NCBI GenBank assembly: GCA_934457095.1
Contig: CAKSHJ010000018.1
Location: 1-11,083 of the forward strand
Direction: 5' to 3'
Source of the DNA: an uncultured Eubacteriales bacterium
GTDB taxonomy: Bacteria; Bacillota; Clostridia; Oscillospirales; Acutalibacteraceae
Length of the DNA: 11,083 nt
Shown here: positions 5,493 through 10,989 of the stretch, one piece after another
Numbering within the stretch: position 1 is the first letter of the stretch
Layout: each line of letters opens with the position of its first letter
Position numbers and translations under genes: made by a program
Notes under the pieces: generated by a model
What the model saw: only the letters and a program-made list of their open reading frames with translations
Database searches by the model: none
What the model was told of the DNA's origin: nothing

Positions 5493-6224
5493 CTATGTTT
5501 CGAGAGGTTCACAAAACAAATATTCCATTTTACGGTTACATTTTGTATCAATATGGGAAATATAATTGTGATTGCAGTTCAAAACTCTTAATTCAACATT
5601 GTTGCTGACATCTAACTCTGTTAGTCTATTGCTGTAGCACAACAAAGCCGTTAGTTTTCTGTTTTGGCTAACATCTAAGACAGACAAGTTATTATCATCA
5701 CAGAACAATTTTATCAATTCCGGGTTGTGCTTGACATCTAACTCTGTCAGCCTATTGTTGTTGCAAAATAACTGTTCGAGTTTTGGGGCATAGCTCACAT
5801 CTAAATTTTCGAGAGAATTAAATGAGCAATCCAGAATTTTCAAAGCAGCATTTTGACCTATATCTAAATGCTGCAATTGATTGCCGTGACATTCTATTAC
5901 TTCCAAAGTTCGGTTTTGCGTAATATTTAGCACGGTTAAGGCGCTTACTCCGCAGGACAATTTTCTAAGATTTACATTCTTGCTCGTGTCTAAGACTCTT
6001 AAAGGGTTATAGCTGCAATCCAATTCTTTTAATCCTATAAAAAATTCAATTCCTTGCAAGCTTTCGATCCTACAACTATTACTACCACTAACACTTATCT
6101 TTTTCACAGCCAGTACCTGCTCCTTTGTCAGATACCCTTTTTTGTCAGTGTCAAAAGTAGCACTGATATAGTTCCGAAAATTTTTATCCGGGAAATTATT
6201 TTCATCAATGCACAAATGCTGCAT
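5493..6224 (-). CDS. Leucine-rich-repeat protein
   Basis: 243 residues. The N-terminal IDENNFPDKNFRNYISATFDTDKKGYLTKEQVLAVKKI is the cap often found before bacterial LRRs in Clostridia, with an EF-hand-like loop, D25-x-D27-x-x-G30. About eight repeats of 21 residues follow, of the form LxxLxCxxNxLxxLDVSxNxx (for example LKILDCSFNSLENLDVSYAPK), making a solenoid. It has no signal peptide or anchor, although such proteins are usually secreted, so it may act in the cytoplasm or have lost its export signal. ATG with AAAGAGG 8 nt upstream, supplied by unit D. The C-terminus (YLFCEPLET) follows the last repeat with almost no cap. Confidence 0.88.
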   Translation of the reverse strand: MQHLCIDENNFPDKNFRNYISATFDTDKKGYLTKEQVLAVKKISVSGSNSCRIESLQGIEFFIGLKELDCSYNPLRVLDTSKNVNLRKLSCGVSALTVLNITQNRTLEVIECHGNQLQHLDIGQNAALKILDCSFNSLENLDVSYAPKLEQLFCNNNRLTELDVKHNPELIKLFCDDNNLSVLDVSQNRKLTALLCYSNRLTELDVSNNVELRVLNCNHNYISHIDTKCNRKMEYLFCEPLET

Positions 6225-6232
6225 ACACGATA

Positions 6233-6362
6233 CCTCTTTCTTTTTTGGTGGGACGTACGTCCCAAATAATATGATTTTGTGCTTGCTTAGTGCATAGGAG
6301 TTGTCTCCTTTCAGCGTAGTAAAAATAGAAAAGACATTCTGTAAAAGAATGCCTTGTGGTTA
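6233..6362 (-). repeat. Intergenic unit D (stop codon to SD, with palindrome)
   Basis: TAA of the hexapeptide gene (6360-6362), hairpin (6331-6355), AAAGGAGACAACTCCT then ATG CAC TAA, the palindrome (6250-6263), ACCAAAAAAG, then the SD AAAGAGG of the LRR gene. From the palindrome onward it is identical to unit E. Confidence 0.9.
6331..6355 (-). terminator. Terminator hairpin of unit D
   Basis: AAGGCATTC with GAATGTCTT (9 bp, one G-U), loop TTTTACA, followed on the minus strand by TTCTATTTTT. It lies 5 bp after the stop codon of the hexapeptide gene. Confidence 0.7.
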
Positions 6363-7313
6363 TTGTGAGGTTAAACTGCGCCCCTGCAATCTTAACTTTG
6401 CAAGTTCTATCATCATCAAATATTCTTCTGCAAGACAACTGTCTCTGTGTACGTTTTTAACCCGCTTTGCAAATTCATCAATTGTTCCGGCAAAACACCC
6501 GCAGCGCACATACAACCCATTATCGGTTAGAAATATATAGGTTGTCCGATTGCTACGACCAAAGCCGCCAAATTGAACGAAATCAAACATCGTGTATTTA
6601 CCCTCAACTATGCAAAGTTCGCCAAATCTGCACGCCGCGCCAAAGCTGCAATCCTCGCCAAAGCTGCAATCCTCGCCAAAGCTGCAGCGCTCGCCGAAAC
6701 TGCACCACACGCCAAAGCCGCAACACTCAACAAAGCTACAACACTCACCAAAGCTGCAACACTCACCAAAGCTGCACTCCGCGCCAAAGCTGCAACACTC
6801 GCCAAAGCTGCAACACTTGCCAAAGCTGCAACACTTGCCAAAGCTGCACTCCTCGCCAAAGCTGCACTCCGCGCCAAAGCTGCAACACTCGCCAAAGCGG
6901 CAATCCTCGCCAAAGCTGCAACCCTCGCCAGAGCAGCAACCCTCGCCAAAGCTGCAAACCGCGCCAAAGCGGCAATACTCGCCAAAGCTGCAACACTTGC
7001 CAAAGCTGCAACACTTGCCAAAGCTGCAACGCTCGCCAAAACGGCAAAGTTCGCCAAAGCTGCAACACTTGCCAAAGCAGCAATCCTCGCCAAAGCTGCA
7101 ACACTTGCCAAAGCAGCAATCCTCGCCAAAGCTGCACTGCCCACCAAAACGGCAAAGTTCGCCAAAGCTGCAACACTTGCCAAAACGGCAATACATGCTA
7201 AAATCACAATTAGCCGGAAACTCTAGTATATCTGTATAATCCCCGGTGGGGCACTGTATTCTGCCATTTATCACTTCAAAATTCTCAAAATCCGCTAACG
7301 TGTATTTTTTCAC
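6360..7313 (-). CDS. Cys-Phe-Gly hexapeptide-repeat protein, predicted left-handed beta-helix (copy 1)
   Basis: About 317 residues. A conserved N-terminal domain (KKYTLADFENFEVINGRIQCPTGDYT) leads into 33 tandem hexapeptides (6615-7208) of the form C-S/R-F-G-x-x, for example CSFGED and CRFGEL. Read from Phe this is F-G-x-x-C-x, which fits the left-handed beta-helix hexapeptide rule [LIV]-G-x-x-[STAV]-x, with Phe and Cys at the inward positions. Three hexapeptides make one coil, so 33 gives 11 coils. The C-terminal ~84 residues (TYIFLTDNGLYVRCGCF, TIDEFAKRVKNVHRDSCLAEEYLMM) are a second conserved domain. No acyltransferase domain or signal peptide is seen; function unknown. AAAGGAG directly abuts an ATG at 7322, so GTG at 7313, nine bases further, is the likelier start. 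Confidence 0.85.
   Translation of the reverse strand: MKKYTLADFENFEVINGRIQCPTGDYTDILEFPANCDFSMYCRFGKCCSFGELCRFGGQCSFGEDCCFGKCCSFGEDCCFGKCCSFGELCRFGERCSFGKCCSFGKCCSFGEYCRFGAVCSFGEGCCSGEGCSFGEDCRFGECCSFGAECSFGEECSFGKCCSFGKCCSFGECCSFGAECSFGECCSFGECCSFVECCGFGVWCSFGERCSFGEDCSFGEDCSFGAACRFGELCIVEGKYTMFDFVQFGGFGRSNRTTYIFLTDNGLYVRCGCFAGTIDEFAKRVKNVHRDSCLAEEYLMMIELAKLRLQGRSLTSQ
6615..7208 (-). repeat. 18-bp tandem repeat array, 33 units
   Basis: In-frame 18-bp units, each coding one C-x-F-G-x-x hexapeptide (typical unit TGCAGCTTTGGCGAGTGT). Variation is concentrated at codons 2, 5 and 6. Unit homogeneity suggests expansion by slippage or unequal exchange. Confidence 0.9.
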
Positions 7314-7322
7314 TCTTGACAT

Positions 7323-7451
7323 CTCCTTTCTTTTTGGTGGGACGTACGTCCCAAATAATATGATTTTGTGCTTGCTTAGTGCATAGGAGTTGTCTCCTTT
7401 CAGCGTAGTAAAAATAGAAAAGACATTCTGTAAAAGAATGCCTTGTGGTTA
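7323..7451 (-). repeat. Intergenic unit E (stop codon to SD, with palindrome)
   Basis: TAA of hexapeptide gene 2 (7449-7451), hairpin (7420-7444), AAAGGAGACAACTCCT then ATG CAC TAA, the palindrome (7339-7352), ACCAAAAAG and AAAGGAG of hexapeptide gene 1. Confidence 0.9.
7420..7444 (-). terminator. Terminator hairpin of unit E
   Basis: Same sequence as the unit D hairpin: 9-bp stem, TTTTACA loop, T-rich tail on the minus strand. Confidence 0.7.
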
Positions 7452-8240
7452 TTGTGAGGTTAAACTGCGCCCCTGCAATCTTAACTTTGCAAGTTCTATC
7501 ATCATCAAATATTCTTCTGCAAGACAACTGTCTCTGTGTACGTTTTTAACCCGCTTTGCAAATTCATCAATTGTTCCGATAAAACACCCGCAGCGCACAT
7601 ACAACCCATTATCGGTTAGAAATATATAGGTTGCTCGATTTTCACTACCAAAGCGGCCAAATTGAACGAAATCCAACATCGTGTATTTACCCTCAACTAT
7701 GCAACGCCCACCAAAACGGCAAAGTTCGCCGAAACTGCACCACACACCAAAGCTGCAACACTTGCCAAAGATGCAATGCTCGCCAAAGCTGCAATACTCG
7801 CCAAAGCTGCAACGCTCGTCAAAACTGCAACGCTCACCAAAGCTGCAATGCTCGTCAAAACTGCAACGCTCGCCAAAGCTGCAACACTCGCCAAAACTGT
7901 AACGCTCGCTAAAGCGGCAACACCTGCCAAAGATGCAACACTTGCCAAAACTGCAATGCTCGCTAAAGCGGCAACACCTGCCAAAGATGCAACTCTCGCC
8001 AAAGCTGCAATGCTCGCCAAAGCGGCAATGCTCACCAAAACTGCACCACACACCAAAGCTGCAAACCGCGCCAAAGCGGCAATACTCGCCAAAGACGCAA
8101 CCCTCGCCAAAGCGGCAACCCTCGCCGAAATCACAGTGGGCCGGAAACTTTTGTATACCCGTATAATCCCCGGTGGGGCACTGTATTCTGCCATTTATCA
8201 CTTCAAAATCCTCAAAATCCGCTAACGTGTATTTTTTCAC
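7449..8240 (-). CDS. Cys-Phe-Gly hexapeptide-repeat protein, predicted left-handed beta-helix (copy 2)
   Basis: About 263 residues, paralogue of the protein at 6360-7313. The N-terminal domain is almost the same (KKYTLADFEDFEVINGRIQCPTGDYTGIQKFPAHC). It then has 24 hexapeptides (7704-8135), which is 8 coils, nine fewer than copy 1, and a near-identical C-terminal domain. The repeats are more varied (CIFGRC, CRFSEH, CSFDER, one YSFGEC), so this array looks older or less homogenised. An ATG at 8249 abuts the SD AAAGGAG; GTG at 8240 has proper spacing. The frame stays open up to 8285 but that extension has no SD. It is last in an operon after 9034-8540 and 8537-8289, 48 nt from the latter. Function unknown. 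Confidence 0.85.
   Translation of the reverse strand: MKKYTLADFEDFEVINGRIQCPTGDYTGIQKFPAHCDFGEGCRFGEGCVFGEYCRFGAVCSFGVWCSFGEHCRFGEHCSFGESCIFGRCCRFSEHCSFGKCCIFGRCCRFSERYSFGECCSFGERCSFDEHCSFGERCSFDERCSFGEYCSFGEHCIFGKCCSFGVWCSFGELCRFGGRCIVEGKYTMLDFVQFGRFGSENRATYIFLTDNGLYVRCGCFIGTIDEFAKRVKNVHRDSCLAEEYLMMIELAKLRLQGRSLTSQ
7704..8135 (-). repeat. 18-bp tandem repeat array, 24 units
   Basis: In-frame 18-bp units coding C-x-F-G-x-x. More divergent than the array at 6615-7208. The difference of nine units equals three whole beta-helix coils. Confidence 0.88.
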
Positions 8241-8288
8241 TCTTGACATCTCCTTTATTCTCCGTTGCTTAAAATCCGTCGGCACACT

Positions 8289-8537
8289 TTACTTTTTCAG
8301 AAACATTTCAATTGCTTCACACTTTGATTTTATTTGCTCATGTGCCAATTCATCGTTGCTTTCATGTTTTTCAGCAATCGCTTTCAGTTCACGCAAATAT
8401 TCCAGGTCATGTTCCCGCAAACTTTTTATTTCTTCCCCAACATTTTTTATGTTGTCTTTCAGTCCGCAGTAAATTCCGCACACAGCAGCTAATACCGCTA
8501 AAACCAAAATCATTGTGCACGCAGCTATAACTTCCAT
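8289..8537 (-). CDS. Small single-pass membrane protein with coiled coil
   Basis: 82 residues, family not recognised. The ATG at 8537 is chosen because AAGGAGG lies 7 nt before it; earlier in-frame ATGs have no usable SD. Residues 2-25 (EVIAACTMILVLAVLAAVCGIYCGL) form one membrane span. The rest (NIKNVGEEIKSLREHDLEYLRELKAIAEKHESNDELAHEQIKSK) is highly charged and helical, probably a coiled coil in the cytoplasm. It starts 2 nt after the stop codon of the gene at 8540-9034, so the two are translationally coupled. Proteins of this shape are common in phages and conjugative elements; role unknown. Confidence 0.78.
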   Translation of the reverse strand: MEVIAACTMILVLAVLAAVCGIYCGLKDNIKNVGEEIKSLREHDLEYLRELKAIAEKHESNDELAHEQIKSKCEAIEMFLKK

Positions 8538-8539
8538 GT

Positions 8540-8707
8540 TCATTCCTCCTTGTTTTTTAAAAATTCTATCAGCGCAGCCGCGCAACCAGAGCATAAATCT
8601 AAGCGTTTTATCTTAAATCTGTCGTCCTCTGATAAATCATTGCAAACAAAACTTTTACAGGTCAGGTCACACTCAACCCCACACCGATCGCATTTTGTTA
8701 CTTTCAT
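8540..8707 (-). CDS. Possible separately translated zinc-ribbon protein (internal start)
   Basis: 55 residues, MKVTKCDRCGVECD...CSGCAAALIEFLKNKEE, in frame with the larger gene. AAAGGAGG lies 7 nt before ATG 8707, as good as any SD in the window. The SD codes KGG in the longer protein. Free-standing zinc-ribbon proteins of this size are common in phages and mobile elements. Whether both forms are made cannot be told from sequence. Confidence 0.45.
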   Translation of the reverse strand: MKVTKCDRCGVECDLTCKSFVCNDLSEDDRFKIKRLDLCSGCAAALIEFLKNKEE

Positions 8708-9034
8708 CGATTTCCCTCCTTTCGGTTCCGATAAATGTACTTCCGGTGAAGGATATGTATGCTGTTTACCCCGGCGAAGGAAAAAGGAATACGATAATAT
8801 CAATGCGGTATAGTATACAATAGAAGCGCCAAAGTACATTTCATCCGGTATCAACTCTGAGCCGACCGTAGCCCACAGTATGAACGAACCAAAAATAATC
8901 ATATTTATAACAATATCAGAAAATCCAAATGTTACGGGCTTCCTTTTTGTAATCAAATACATTCCCATACTGTTTACTGCAATAAACACTGGAACAATGA
9001 TAACCAGTAATAGCATTAAATCTTCTTTTGTCAT
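8540..9034 (-). CDS. Membrane protein fused to a C-terminal zinc ribbon
   Basis: 164 residues. Three hydrophobic segments come first: about 6-30 (LMLLLVIIVPVFIAVNSMGMYLI), 38-60 (FSDIVINMIIFGSFILWATVG) and 68-87 (YFGASIVYYTALILSYSFFL). After a Pro-rich linker comes KCDRCGVECD...LDLCSGC, a four-Cys zinc-ribbon module of about 55 residues. ATG at 9034 with GAAAGGAG 7 nt upstream, supplied by unit F. The zinc-ribbon part has its own ATG (8707) behind a strong internal SD, so it may also be made as a separate protein, or the gene may be a fusion of two formerly separate genes. Function not recognised. Confidence 0.78.
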   Translation of the reverse strand: MTKEDLMLLLVIIVPVFIAVNSMGMYLITKRKPVTFGFSDIVINMIIFGSFILWATVGSELIPDEMYFGASIVYYTALILSYSFFLRRGKQHTYPSPEVHLSEPKGGKSMKVTKCDRCGVECDLTCKSFVCNDLSEDDRFKIKRLDLCSGCAAALIEFLKNKEE

Positions 9035-9041
9035 TTGAAAG

Positions 9042-9169
9042 CTCCTTTCTATTTGTGGGACGTACGTCCCGGATAATATGATTTTGTGCTTGTTTAATGC
9101 ATTGGAATTGTCTCCTTTCAGCGTAGTAAAAATAGAAAAGACACTCTGTAAAAGAATGCCTTTTGGTTA
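9042..9169 (-). repeat. Intergenic unit F (stop codon to SD, with palindrome)
   Basis: TAA (9167-9169), hairpin (9138-9162), AAAGGAGACAATTCCA then ATG CAT TAA, the palindrome (9057-9070) and GAAAGGAG of the gene at 8540-9034. Here the upstream gene stops 33 bp before the unit's TAA, unlike units A, B, D and E. Confidence 0.9.
9138..9162 (-). terminator. Terminator-like hairpin of unit F
   Basis: AAGGCATTC with GAGTGTCTT (9 bp, two G-U), loop TTTTACA, T-rich tail on the minus strand. Confidence 0.65.
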
Positions 9170-9202
9170 TTCTCATCGATCCAATATCTGATTAGTAGTT
9201 AT

Positions 9203-9442
9203 TTACCGCCTTTTAATCGTATGTTTAATTTCATAATCTTTCACTCGGTTATTATTTTCAGAATGCCATATTTCCTTGAATGACTGTGAGAATCTCACTT
9301 GCTCAGTGCAACTTGTTTGACAATTTGGACAGCACCAATATATGTTGTAACAACCTTCGAAATTAAAGTCTATGTCGTCTTTATACATTTTTGTATCGCA
9401 TTCTTTGCAAATTTTCGTATCGCATTCTTTGCAAGTTTTCAT
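9203..9442 (-). CDS. Small Cys-rich zinc-ribbon protein
   Basis: 79 residues, family not recognised. The ATG at 9442 has AGGAGG 8 nt upstream. It begins MKTCKECDTKICKECDTKMYK: the 8-residue unit CKECDTKx is present twice in tandem. Further Cys pairs follow (YWCCPNC and QTSC), so it probably binds one or two zinc ions. The C-terminal part (FKEIWHSENNNRVKDYEIKHTIKRR) is basic. It is cytoplasmic by appearance. It lies between the ParB-like gene and unit F. Confidence 0.75.
   Translation of the reverse strand: MKTCKECDTKICKECDTKMYKDDIDFNFEGCYNIYWCCPNCQTSCTEQVRFSQSFKEIWHSENNNRVKDYEIKHTIKRR
9393..9434 (-). repeat. Tandem duplication, 24-bp period
   Basis: GTATCGCATTCTTTGCAA occurs at 9393-9410 and 9417-9434 on the plus strand without mismatch. 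It duplicates the first Cys pair of the zinc-ribbon protein in frame. Confidence 0.9.
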
Positions 9443-9516
9443 TTGTTGTACCTCCTATTTAATATAGCGTTTATGGTTTTGGATTTTGATGAGTACGGAT
9501 CATTATATATCTCAAC

Positions 9517-9560
9517 TCTTTTTTGGTAGGACGTACGTCCCAAGCAATATCATTTTGCAC
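9517..9560 (-). repeat. Partial intergenic unit G at the 3' end of the ParB-like gene
   Basis: AGGACGTACGTCCC (9528-9541, one mismatch to the palindrome) with the conserved flanks CCAAAAAAG on one side and a CAAAATgATATT-like stretch on the other. The stop codon TGA of the ParB-like gene (9550-9552) falls inside it. The hairpin and two-codon ORF parts are missing. Confidence 0.75.
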
Positions 9561-10452
9561 GCCCCGGGTCAACCCCTCCGGCATTGGCTTTGTAAAACTC
9601 CAGCGCCTTAATAATGTATTCCTCGCAGGTGTTATTTTGTATGACATGCGCCGGCAAATACGCCTGTATGGCATTGACTTTCAGCTTAATATTGGTGGGA
9701 CGTACGTCCTGCTGCGGGTGAAAAAAATGCTCTAAAATTTCCTCAGTCAAATAGAAGCTGGCTTCCAGGTCACGCAGGTTGTGCGCTTGCTTTTCAGAAA
9801 TGTTTTGTTTTCTTTCCAGCAGATATTGCGCAAGCTGTTGTTGTCCGGCATTGGTTAAATGGGAAAGCTCCGCGCCAACCGAAAGTTTGATTTTGTTTTC
9901 GTCTACCATATCCCGCAGCGGTTCAATCAGTTGCGTAATGCGTTTGCAGCGCTGAATATGTTTGCGTTGCTGCTCCGTTCTGGGACGTACGTCCCGTTTC
10001 CCATTGAGTATTTGCTCCTGTTCCGCGTAGGCAAAGCCCAATTCGCTGGGTAAGAAGTCGTCTTGACGGTCGGTATTGCTTTTCAGTAAAATAAGCCGTA
10101 AATCATCTTTTTCCCCGTTTTTGACAATGCAGTTTATGGTTTTGTGTCCAAGCTGTCTGCAAGCCCGAAAACGGTGCCGCCCGGCAAGGATCTCATATCT
10201 GCCGTTTGGCATAGCCATAACCTGGATTGGCTCGATCAGTCCGCACTCTGCAATGCTTGCAGCATAATTATCCACTTTTTGTTGCTTCACCTTAAACGGC
10301 TGTTCGTGGATTTCGTCCAGTAGGTCTAAATCTAACGCCACAATTTTTTCGCCGCCTTTGCGCATACCCAAAACACCCTCATACGCTTCCTCCGGCGTGG
10401 GAGTGGTTACGGGTTTCGGTATTGCCTGCGGCTGCAAATTAAATTTTGACAT
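9550..10452 (-). CDS. ParB/Spo0J-family nuclease-like partition protein
   Basis: 300 residues. The ParB N-terminal domain spans about 35-130: KVDNYAASIAECGLIEPIQV, then GRYEILAGRHRFRACRQLG with the GRHR motif (91-94) that binds CTP in ParB proteins, and DRQDDFLPSELGFAYAEQ. The middle (IQRCKRITQLIEPLRDMVDENKIKLSVGAELSHL) is the usual segment after the HTH. The HTH region itself looks short: only about 12 residues lie between GKR (151-153) and HIQRCKRITQL, and they include DVRP (154-157), encoded by the palindrome. A second palindrome-encoded DVRP is at 249-252 in the linker before the C-terminal domain (KVNAIQAYLPAHV...EEYIIKALEFY). Role inferred: segregation or regulation of the mobile element. 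AAAAGGAG lies 8 nt before the ATG, encoded in the end of the methyltransferase gene. No ParA gene is in the window. Confidence 0.9.
   Translation of the reverse strand: MSKFNLQPQAIPKPVTTPTPEEAYEGVLGMRKGGEKIVALDLDLLDEIHEQPFKVKQQKVDNYAASIAECGLIEPIQVMAMPNGRYEILAGRHRFRACRQLGHKTINCIVKNGEKDDLRLILLKSNTDRQDDFLPSELGFAYAEQEQILNGKRDVRPRTEQQRKHIQRCKRITQLIEPLRDMVDENKIKLSVGAELSHLTNAGQQQLAQYLLERKQNISEKQAHNLRDLEASFYLTEEILEHFFHPQQDVRPTNIKLKVNAIQAYLPAHVIQNNTCEEYIIKALEFYKANAGGVDPGRAK
9697..9710. repeat. Palindrome GGGACGTACGTCCT inside the ParB-like gene
   Basis: 13 of 14 bases match the palindrome. In frame it encodes Q-D-V-R-P-T in the linker between the middle and C-terminal domains. The adjacent GGT is shared with the intergenic copies. 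Confidence 0.95.
9982..9995. repeat. Palindrome GGGACGTACGTCCC inside the ParB-like gene
   Basis: A perfect 14-bp copy in frame, encoding R-D-V-R-P-R just where the HTH of ParB proteins normally starts. No flanking part of the larger intergenic unit is present. Confidence 0.97.
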
Positions 10453-10491
10453 GTGTTACACTCCTTTTAAAATTTCGTCCACAATTTTCAT
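10450..10491 (-). repeat. Repeated gene junction, copy 1 (methyltransferase/ParB-like)
   Basis: 42 bp that differ from 10948-10989 at two positions. It encodes the tail KIVDEILKGV, the stop codon, the spacer CAC and the ATG of the next gene, with AAAAGGAGTG as the SD. Confidence 0.9.
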
Positions 10492-10950
10492 AAAACATAA
10501 CCAATGCGTATTATTGTGTTTTCCGCTTTTATGCCCAAAAAGCGGTTCACTCTTTATTACTTTCAACACTTCTTTTAATGGGATTTGCACTTCTGACCAT
10601 TTGAAAATAAGTACCCCGTATTCGTCCAAAACTCTCATGCATTCCCAAAATCCATCGTGTATCATTTTATCCCAATCTTTTTCCAGCTTTCCATATTTGA
10701 GTGCCAACCATGTATTCTTACCTATATTTTTCAAATGAGGTGGGTCAAAAACAACAAGTTTGAATGAATTGTCCTCAAAAGGTAAATGCGTAAAATCGCA
10801 AAGCACATCCGGCTTGATTTCAAGGTATCTTCCGGGATAATATTCGTGGCGCGGGACGTCTCGCTTATCACAAAAAATCGCACGGGGATTTTTTTTATTG
10901 AACCAAAACATACGGCTGCCACAACAAACATCCAGTATAGGCTTTTCCAT
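10456..10950 (-). CDS. Class I SAM-dependent methyltransferase, probable DNA methyltransferase
   Basis: 164 residues. Motif I (SAM binding) is ILDVCCGSRMFWF at 5-17. Motif II is near AIFCDKRD. Motif IV is VVFDPPH at 66-72, of the DPPY/DPPF type used by N6-adenine and N4-cytosine methyltransferases. The later strand is YGVLIFKWSEVQI. It is shorter than restriction-system enzymes and has no target-recognition domain, like the small methyltransferases of phages and conjugative elements. Target base and site are unknown. AAAAGGAG lies 8 nt before the ATG, within the end of the preceding gene. Its last ten residues (KIVDEILKGV) match those of the preceding gene, and it ends 3 nt before the ParB-like gene, so the three are one coupled operon. 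Confidence 0.85.
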   Translation of the reverse strand: MEKPILDVCCGSRMFWFNKKNPRAIFCDKRDVPRHEYYPGRYLEIKPDVLCDFTHLPFEDNSFKLVVFDPPHLKNIGKNTWLALKYGKLEKDWDKMIHDGFWECMRVLDEYGVLIFKWSEVQIPLKEVLKVIKSEPLFGHKSGKHNNTHWLCFMKIVDEILKGV

Positions 10951-10989
10951 GTGTTACACTCCTTTTAAAATTTCATCTACAATTTTCAT
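10948..10989 (-). repeat. Repeated gene junction, copy 2 (unknown gene/methyltransferase)
   Basis: Partner of 10450-10491 (40 of 42 bases identical), at the same place relative to its two genes. Confidence 0.9.

Noticed and set aside
6615..7208. Pentapeptide-repeat protein (Qnr/McbG type)
   Set aside because: The period is six residues, not five, and lacks the A(D/N)LxX pattern.
6467..7239. Long plus-strand open frames with Ala/Lys- or Gln/Ser/Pro-rich repeats over the hexapeptide genes (also 7631-8225)
   Set aside because: They are shadows of the 18-bp tandem repeats, open in several frames only because the unit lacks stops. They have no SD and no domain-like ends, whereas the minus frame has conserved non-repeat domains on both sides.
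6615..8135. CRISPR-like repeat array
   Set aside because: Units are 18 bp, contiguous, in frame and without spacers. This is a coding tandem repeat.
8916..9176. Minus-strand frames that read through the palindromic units as QAQNHIIxDVRPT (also 6205-6438 and 7285-7527)
   Set aside because: They lie across terminator and intergenic repeat, overlap the real genes, and have no SD. The shared peptide is a by-product of the repeat.
3535..9560. Integron attC sites
   Set aside because: No integrase in the window, and no attC-type R-box/L-box features were recognised. The units carry terminators and SD sites instead, so the likeness is only in the cassette layout.
9550..10452. Classical parS site near the ParB-like gene
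   Set aside because: No TGTTTCACGTGAAACA-like sequence seen. Only the different palindrome described above is present.
10853..10860. A tenth palindrome copy in the methyltransferase gene (GGGACGTC)
   Set aside because: Only eight bases match and the right half is missing. The residues DVPR there could be chance.
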